A stretch of DNA of 64,000 bases. It comes from Epiperipatus broadwayi. Taxonomy: Eukaryota; Onychophora; Udeonychophora; Euonychophora; Peripatidae. A program made the position numbers and the translations under genes. The stretch spans positions 1,986,001 through 2,050,000 of the forward strand of contig JAQFVV010006353.1 of assembly GCA_028023455.1 (NCBI GenBank), written 5' to 3'. This document shows, in pieces, positions 57,094 to 64,000 of the stretch (its first letter is position 1; every line of letters begins with the position of its first letter). Below the pieces are notes generated by a model that saw nothing but the letters and a program-made list of their open reading frames with translations, made no database searches and was not told where the DNA came from.

Positions 57094-57683
57094 AATAAAC
57101 ATCATATGATCATTATTTCTTATGCTTGTTCTTAACTGTTATTAAAACAGTCAAAACTCTCTATGCCTATTGCCACTCAGTGTAAGCAGAGTAATCAATG
57201 GATGCCAGAAGACTTGTGCATAAAATCCCCATCGATTGCCTACTCATCCAATATCCCCAGACTAGTTTCTGGCTTGTGGCCTTCATCAGTGAGGAGCCTT
57301 GGATCAGGGAGCACTGCACCTAGAACCCTCCAACAGCCATCTTTTATCTCTACTTAATTACAAAACTATGAGACTTAAATTGAAAACACTATAATATTTT
57401 CAATCCAAGCTCATCAGCTTATATAGTTTTATAGGTCTGAACTCAGTTCAGTACCTATACATTTTGGTGTTGTTGGTTCTTTAATAACCATAGCCATCAC
57501 TATCCTATTAGGTACGTTTGGTTTTAAGCCAATAAACATCAAATGATCATTATTTCTTATTCTTGCTCTTAACTGTTATTAAAACAGGTAAAACTCTCCA
57601 TACAGTAGCGCCACTCAGTGCATCCATTGATAACTCTGGCTTGCACTGAGTGGCAATACATATGGAGAGTTTTGCCTGTTTTA
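57094..57683. mobile_element. Foldback element FB-M copy 6
   Basis: A perfect 12-bp target duplication ATAACTTTAGAA flanks it at 57082-57093 and 57684-57695. The long left end AATAAACATCATATGATCATT... is followed by the TTAAAACAGTCAAAACTCTC arm. The same long end and arm recur in direct orientation at about 57520-57610. The element ends with the inverted short end GGAGAGTTTTGCCTGTTTTA. This module order matches copy 7 at 38980. The left arm has an intact minus-strand hammerhead-like motif. The 64-codon open frame here is noncoding repeat sequence. Confidence 0.88.
57254..57295 (-). ncRNA. Hammerhead-ribozyme-like motif (FB-M copy 6)
   Basis: Minus strand: TCCTCA, CTGATGA, AGGC-CACAA-GCCA, GAAA, CTAGTC, TGGGGA. 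Stem I has 6 bp and stem II is GGC/GCC (compensated relative to AGC/GCT). The core boxes are intact, and the palindromic ACTAGT is followed by the cleavage-type C. An A-A mismatch sits at the base of stem II as in other FB-M copies. Confidence 0.6.
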
Positions 57684-57695
57684 ATAACTTTAGAA

Positions 57696-58119
57696 CTCAT
57701 GAGAATGTTGTCAATGTACAATTTATAAAGCTTCAGTTATTTTAAATATGCAAGTGATAGTTATGGTGGCTCATAAAATTTATGGTGAAATATTATTGAG
57801 AGAATTCTATCACCAAATAATCAGTAGTGAAAAGAAAATGCTAGAACTTTTGTGAAAATGCAGTCTCTTGGACTACAGTGCCGCAGTAAATACTCCAGAT
57901 ATCCATTTTTTTTTATCAACCCCTCAATTCATAAACATGCACATATATGTTCAGACATCACTTTTTATAAATTATATGAAAACATTTTAATTGATTTCTT
58001 AGAAATAGTATATAAAACAGTTTAAGATATCACCATGGTAACAAAGAACAAGATTCAGCCACTCAACATCTAAAGAAATTATTAAAAGTTGAAGAACCCA
58101 AATTCTATGGTCATTAGCT
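57696..58119. other. AT-rich spacer, no gene seen
   Basis: No feature recognised. Confidence 0.5.
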
Positions 58120-58500
58120 TTTCAAACGATGATTGCCACTGTAGGATAAGGATCTGTCCAAGTTTAATCCAGTTTCTCTGATCTTTAATCTCTCTTCTTC
58201 ACATCATACCAACAAACTTTATTTTTAAAACTATCCATCTTAAGTATAATTATTATCTAAGTCTTTTACAATTTCTTGGGATCCAGTTTATGACTTTAAA
58301 TGTCCATTCATTATCATCTCTTCAACCAATATGTCCAGTCCAGTTCTATATTAATTTCTTATTTCTTCCAATGACATCAATGATTCCTGTTTGTTTTCTC
58401 ATCCAAGTATTTCATTCTCAATTTCTTCTCGTTATTTCCAACATACATCCAACCATACCTCATTGACTGGTATGAAGTCTCTGAATTGTGTCTGTTAATG
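58120..58500 (-). pseudogene. RTE-type retrotransposon tail, second copy, more decayed
   Basis: The nucleotide sequence follows 46780-47140 in order: CCACTGTAGGATAAGGATCTGTCCAAGTT, ATCATCTCTTCAACCAATATGTCCAGTCCAG, and CAACATACATCCAACCATACC. On the minus strand it corresponds to the final RTE ORF2 segment (WTGHI, NE-type, WIPR-type, W..LEE). Numerous indels and stops have accumulated. It is 5' truncated even more severely than the copy at 46.8 kb. Confidence 0.75.
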
Positions 58501-58660
58501 ACTGCCACATAAAATAAAATTTTTGAAAATAATACCCAGCAATGCAAAAAATGTACTACATATCTAAGCAGAAAACATAAACAAGAACAAAAAATAACAG
58601 TCGTTTAAAATTTATAATTAAAAATAATTATGTCTTTTGGCCAATAACAATGTTACATAG

Positions 58661-58762
58661 TCAAGTGTTGGTGGTCGAGTGTTCAGAACAGCTGCCTTAC
58701 AAGCAGTTGTCCTGGGTTAGCAGGTTCACTTCCTGGCTGATGTTATGACACATGAAAAACAA
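58661..58762 (+). repeat. tRNA-derived SINE-A copy 3
   Basis: Short-type tRNA-like body: TCAAGTGTTGGTGGTCGAGTGTTCAG, the loop CTTACAA, then GGTTCACTTCCTGG after a 10-bp extra insertion (GGGTTAGCAGG) upstream of box B. It ends TATGACACATGAAAAAC. The 11-bp direct repeat AACAATGTTAC at 58647-58657 and 58763-58773 extends to 14 bp with one mismatch. Confidence 0.8.
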
Positions 58763-58773
58763 AACAATGTTAC

Positions 58774-61700
58774 CTAATCAAATAAAATAGGCAACATGGG
58801 CACCTACTAATTTGGGAATTAAGTTTTTGATCCAGATCATTTGAATAGGGCCACATTCTTAGAAAGAGATGACAATTTTTTTGTAAATAGATCAAAGTTC
58901 CCTAAATTGACTCTCGTCAGACCCTACACCCAAGGTAACAAGTAATTATTTACACAATAAATTATATATATTGTGAACTTTACATATTTACAAGATAACA
59001 TAAAATACAATAAAACATAAAATGAATGTTCATTAAATTACTACACTAGGTTCAAATACAATTTAAATCAATTGGTTATTAGCCAATTAATTAATATCAC
59101 AGTTTTTAAACTTAATGGTAAGTGTAATTCAAATAAATATTTCTCTTTTTTTAAAACAACATAGAATCTTAAAAGTTGATCACACACTTCTTCATCTCCA
59201 TTTATAAGGAGTACCCATAAGTTAGTTGATTTGTACATAGGTTCTCTGAGAATCCATGATATTTGGTAGTTAGCATATATATTTAAATCAAATTATCCTC
59301 AGAAGTTAATGAAATTGCATGGTTTTGTTTTAGGGATTATTCCGAAATCGAAATATTTTACTATCATTAATTTATGAATGTCAAGGACAAAGAATGATTG
59401 TTAAAACAAAATAATTGTCTCACGAGTGCTATAACAGATAAGATAGTTTCCTTATCAGCTGTTATTTCTTTAAGTTAACGCACATTGCATCTAATATAAG
59501 TTTGGAGGAAAACTAATAAATTCTTCTTCATTCAGGCACTAGCATACAAAATATTAAGATAGCATTTTATTCCGCACATATATAATATTCGAAGTGTCAA
59601 AATCATGGAAATAAAGTACTATATCCCGAATTTCCATACATATATAACACTCTCATGTGTGTTAAAGTTCATAAAAGCAAAATTTATCCAAAATTAAATA
59701 CAGTAATTTGTTTTGCATTTTCACAACACTACCATGAGTGTTAAAATTATGAGTGTAAAACTTTATTCAAGGCTAATCAGAGTATGTAAACAATAATAAA
59801 TTTCAAATGGACCGACCTTTTCGAGCTGCTATTCCTGTTATTGTGGTCAACAATAATTCCTGTGCATTTCAGTGGTACACCTTGTGAAAGATTATCAGCA
59901 GCTATACCAACATTCAGGAGACTTGAACAGATTAGTTAAGATTTAGCTATACATTTTTGCTGTTAACTTGATAATATTGCAACTTAAATTATTTAAAAAA
60001 AGTTTCAATTTAATTTCCTTCTTTATCTTTATGTTTTCTTCTTTTTTAAAAGAGAATTTTTTGTTATATGTTTAACAATAAAAAAATGTTTTTATTATTA
60101 TTTTATTATACATTTGCTGTCACTACAGCAGTTCTCAAAGAAAAAAAAAAAAAATTTCTCTGGCAGTTCTAATTTTTTCTTAACCAATTAAATTTATTCC
60201 CATTTCCATATCTGTTTTTAAAAAAAAAATGGAAAGAAAAAAAATGTATTTATCTTATTGTATCCTATAAATTAATTTAAAAGAAATTAAATAAATCCTT
60301 CAATTAAACCAAAATAATCTTTAGGATTATTCAAAGAGAAAAACAAATAATAATTATTTGTTTATTTTTATTTATCTCACTATACTTGATGTAATATAAT
60401 GTTGGTCTACACTTTTAGGTTAAGCATAGTTTATGTGACTTAGTGTTTGGAAACAGAGCAAAATTAATATATGAAGAAAAAAATTATATAATAAGTAAGG
60501 CAAAGAAAAGAAATAGAATTACATAATTTCAACATTCAATTAATTTGGATACAAGTGTCAAGTCATCTGGAAGAAGATAGACAAATTTTAGTTAGTTCTA
60601 CCAAGCTATTTATATTTTGTACCAAAATATGAGGTTACAATATATTGTTAAAAGGAGGTTGCCTTAACAACAGTTTGAGATTGTTAATTAAAATCTATAT
60701 TGGGATTATCCCTAAGTGTTGACTGGTTTTTAATGGTTATATATATAACATAGTACATTTGTAGGCAAACAATGATTTTAATTTGCTTATAATTTTAATT
60801 CGTTTTAACTTCCTTTGCTTTGTAATTTAGTGATTGACAGAACTGCTAAAAATGTAGAAAGTAGTAATAAATCAATTAAAAAGAAATTCACAGATAGTGC
60901 TTAACAAGTTTAAAAACGATCATGCATATAGATGTACAAAGATAATCAAATCTATTTATTTTTCAACGTATTATATATATATATATTAAACCATAAGTGT
61001 CAAAACTTATCGGTTATCATTTGCAAATCACATACTGTAGCCATCATCCTTAAATAAATCAGTTATCAAGGCAACAGGTAGAGAGTAAATAATAATTATT
61101 ACCTAATTGCAGTGTTGCCTTGACAAGAAATTGATGGGTGATTTATATATATACACTTATAAATGAGATGGCTTTATAATAAGTATTTGATATGTAAATA
61201 TTTTACATATACTTTAATGTTATGCATTTTGCAATTATATGTGTGTATATAACATATTCACCACCATTCCCATCATAGGAGTTGGAATCCAAAATGAGCA
61301 TTTGTCAGGTTTCAAGAAAATTAAAAATTTCAATTTTAAGTGGATAATTCATAGTTAGCTTAGCCATCTAATAGTAATCAGTAAATGGGTATCCAGATAT
61401 TTCAGTTAAAAAACAATGCAAGAATAGAAAAATGTGCAAACCTGAAATTGGAAGTCTGGTGAGTAATGTCTTCTTTATTGGTTTTCTTTGAGGAGGGTTA
61501 TTTTATCTTTTTATCTGCTGATATTTGTATTGATTATCTTGAAAAGTAAAACTACATTTGTTTATGAGTTATGAGTATATATACTTAAACAATGCAAAAT
61601 TGAACAAGAATACCCTATGTATTAATTTTCAGCTATGATGTAATAAAACAAAGTACCAATTAAAATTCAGTTTTGCAAGCTGAAACTATATTATCTAGCA

Positions 61701-61900
61701 AGTATAGTTTTCATCTGATGTACTCAAACTAAAAGTAAATTTTACTTTTAGCTGGTATCCAAGATTTTACAAAAATCGTAAAGCAGACATTTATATTTAT
61801 CTTTATAAAGTTTGAAAGCATGATAATATTCTACATATATTCACAAGTAGTATAAGCTTTCTGCAAACAGGTGAAGATTATAAACAAAAGGTTTTCATAT

Positions 61901-61902
<2 letters not shown>
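58774..61902. other. AT-rich spacer, no gene seen
   Basis: About 3.1 kb without a recognised gene or repeat family. There is an A run near 60140 and an (AT)n tract near 60970. Confidence 0.5.

Positions 61903-61977
<75 letters not shown>
61903..61977. repeat. (AT)n dinucleotide microsatellite
   Basis: About 75 bp of alternating A/T, interrupted once by a G (ATATGATATA). Confidence 0.95.
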
Positions 61978-61979
<2 letters not shown>

Positions 61980-62449
61980 CTTATTATCAGCTGCCTGACA
62001 ATAAAGACAATGATGGTGTTGCTATGCTTTACTTTGCTTTTTAATCACTCTCACATGGATATTTTCAGCAGTATTTTGCTGGTTTTATATTCATTTAATG
62101 GTAAAAGCCTGAATTAAAATAAATATTGATTATTAGTTCCAAACAAGTCTGAAGATGTCAGTAGTTCAAAGAATAGGCCACATAGAAAAACTACAAAAGA
62201 ACCAACAAAAGTCTAGATGGTCACTGATTGGTAGATTTCTTGATCTTGAATATTTAAACAAACTTGTAATCTGCCTTCAATTGCTGTTAATAATGAGCAA
62301 AAAACTATTATTTCTGCAAATTTGTTTAAATATACGATTATTTTATAAGATATTTCTATATTGTGGAAATAACTTTTCTTCAAACATGTACTAGAAATGA
62401 TACACACTCTCCTGCCAATAATTGTTTTAAAACCTATGATTAATGTTTT
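61978..62449. other. AT-rich spacer, no gene seen
   Basis: Overlapping open frames on both strands at 62155-62407 (79 and 64 codons) have no recognisable domain. Confidence 0.5.
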
Positions 62450-63060
62450 TCTTTAAATAAACTAACAATTACTGACTATGTGTGACATATAGTATTTGTA
62501 CTTATTATTAGCCTGATTATTAAATCAGCATATTACTTATACAAATTCAACTTATATATATCACATGGAAGATTCATTGTCACAGGTAGTTAAAAATGAG
62601 AAATTTTCTCTTCCCTGTGATATATAAACTGAATTTGTACAAGTAATATGCTGATTTCATATATATATATTGCTTCTAGTAACTCCTTTCATATACACTT
62701 TAATGCAAAAATTTTTTTTAATAAAACTTCTTTATTTTCCTGACAGTTTCAACTCCAGCAGTCTTCATCAGAGCTTTTCAAATTTCCTCTATCTTTTAAA
62801 TAAAAAAATAAAGAAGCTCCTATGAAGACTGCTGAACAATTGAAAGTGTCAGAAAAATACAGAAGTTTTATTACAATTTTTTTTGCATTAAAGTGTATAT
62901 GAGAGAAGTTATTATAAGCAATATATAAATATATGAAGAAATGCAAAGAAAGTAAAAGAGAAGAATAAGAGAATATGCTGATTTATTAATCAGACTACTA
63001 ATAAGTTCAAACCCTAATTCAGGCATGATCAGTAATTGTTAGTTTATTTAAAAAATAAAC
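62450..63060. mobile_element. Nested foldback element
   Basis: The outer arms (AAACTAACAATTACTGA...ATTATTAAATCAGCATATTAC and GAATATGCTGATTTATTAATCAG...CAGTAATTGTTAGTTTATTT) are inverted. Inside are two smaller palindromes. One is at about 62528-62665 (GCATATTACTTATACAAATTCA / GAATTTGTACAAGTAATATGC). The other is at about 62680-62930 (ATACACTTTAATGCAAAAA...TTCCTGACAGTTTCAACTCCAGCAG / CTGCTGAACAATTGAAAGTGTCAGAAA...TTTTGCATTAAAGTGTATA). The second palindrome carries a CTGATGA...GAAAC hammerhead-like core on the minus strand. The outer arm resembles the 329-bp unit at 9.7 kb. Confidence 0.75.
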
Positions 63061-64000
63061 GTTAACTGCAAGTAAATCACCTATGGTTTTAAAACAATTA
63101 TAGATGAGAGACAGGCAGAGTATGTGTCAATTCTAGTGCATGTGCAAAGAATAGTCTTTTTTCCATAACATTACAGCTGCTATGTTATTAATCATGACAA
63201 AAATTTTGTAAAGTAATTTACATTCATGTTTACATCGTTTAGATTTATGAAGATAGGAAATTTAAGACAATGATAAAAAAGAAAACTATAATTGTTATAT
63301 TCTATTAAACTATGAAGTGCAGAATTTTTGTGATATTTTAAAAATTGTAAATGCAATTTTAAATTTTAGAACAGAATTTCATAGCTTTATGATGACGATG
63401 ATAATCAGTCTAGCTTTAAAAAATCAAATTTATTAAATAAAGATTTTGTGAACTTCCTTTTTCCAATAATGATTTTATAATCAGCCAATAAGGAAAAAAA
63501 AGCAATTGTTCTCATTACATATTTGGTTGTATGCCACTATAATTTTTTTCTATATTTGGAAAAATTAAATATAATTTCTTGGGCTGTTTTTCATTTGTAA
63601 ACTTACATTTCTAATAAACCAAGAACAATTTATTGATTCATAATATTGAATAAAGGTTTTAATACTATTAAATTAAACTGCCACTAAGGGAAGAATGAAG
63701 AAATGAAATGCAGAAGGGATCTTAATTATGATGTAATAAAGTAAAATACCCATCAAAATAGACCTTGCAAAATCAGATCTGGTTTCATTATCTGAAAGTG
63801 TTAGCTATAATTAGCAAAATTAATAACATATAGAATAAACCTTTACTTCGTTAACATTAAAAACATTTAAGCAAACTAAATGCATTTAATAATTGTATCT
63901 TTGTCTGAAATACTCAAGCTAAACATGAATTCATAGAGTTTTATAAAAATCATAAATCAATAATACTTACTTCAGTGAATTTTGAAAGCATTGATAACTT
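63061..64000. other. AT-rich spacer, no gene seen
   Basis: No recognised gene or repeat. The 63135-63190 stretch (AGTGCATGTGCAAAGAATAG...TTTTCCATAACATT) resembles 14861-14905 (GGTGCATGTGTGAAGAATAGATTCCTTCCACAATATT), so a diverged dispersed repeat may be present. Confidence 0.45.

Noticed and set aside
57163-57357. 64-codon + strand open frame
   Set aside because: Lies wholly within the foldback element FB-M copy 6; the same region in other copies is not open.
1-64000. CRISPR array, rRNA or prokaryotic operon
   Set aside because: No regularly spaced identical repeats with unique spacers, no rRNA signature and no dense open frames anywhere in the window.

Overview
This window looks like strongly AT-rich (roughly 70% A+T by eye), intron-less or intergenic DNA from an animal nuclear genome. 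I found no intact host gene, no rRNA, no functional tRNA gene, no CRISPR array and no bacterial-style operon. Almost all open frames are short, AT-driven and without recognisable domains. An invertebrate metazoan is suggested by the mixture of RTE-type and other non-LTR retrotransposon debris, mariner debris, very short tRNA-derived SINEs and hammerhead-like repeats, but the sequence does not fix the phylum.

Layout. 1-9.6 kb: AT-rich spacer with two tRNA-derived SINEs, copies of a spacer repeat (R24) and the first member (4639-5242) of a foldback family called FB-M here. 9.7-17 kb: a 329-bp tandem repeat, FB-M copies at 11.2, 15.5 and 16.4 kb, a minisatellite with hammerhead-like units (12.9 kb), a ten-unit minisatellite with a CTCF-like core (13.85-14.58 kb), and mariner transposase relics into which FB-M copies are inserted. 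17-32 kb: mostly featureless AT-rich DNA with small tandem repeats, a degenerate 22-residue coding-like repeat (21.1-21.3 kb), a polypurine/G-quadruplex tract (28.26 kb) and three SINEs. 32-41 kb: FB-M copies at 32.8, 33.8, 39.0 and 39.8 kb, two mariner deletion derivatives, a SINE and a long palindrome carrying a tRNA-like promoter (40.5-41.1 kb). 43-50 kb: decayed non-LTR endonuclease (about 44 kb) and reverse transcriptase (49.1-49.86 kb) on the + strand, an RTE-type C-terminus on the - strand (46.77-47.5 kb), a second foldback family (FB-N) and a G-quadruplex tract. 50-64 kb: AT-rich spacer, a 456-bp duplication, another FB-M copy (57.1 kb), a second RTE tail (58.1-58.5 kb), a SINE, a long (AT)n tract and a nested foldback (62.45-63.06 kb).

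The most interesting signal is the FB-M/FB-N family. Its members are inverted-repeat elements of about 360-700 bp flanked by 8-15 bp target duplications of variable length, and they carry a compact motif that folds as a hammerhead ribozyme. The motif has a CUGANGA box, stem II, a GAAA box, a minimal palindromic stem III with GUC, and a complementary stem I. Compensatory changes between copies support the fold. Variable 8-15 bp target duplications plus minimal hammerheads point to retroposition (Penelope-like or retrozyme-like) rather than a classical cut-and-paste MITE. That assignment is inference; the inverted repeats, target duplications and motif are read directly from the sequence.
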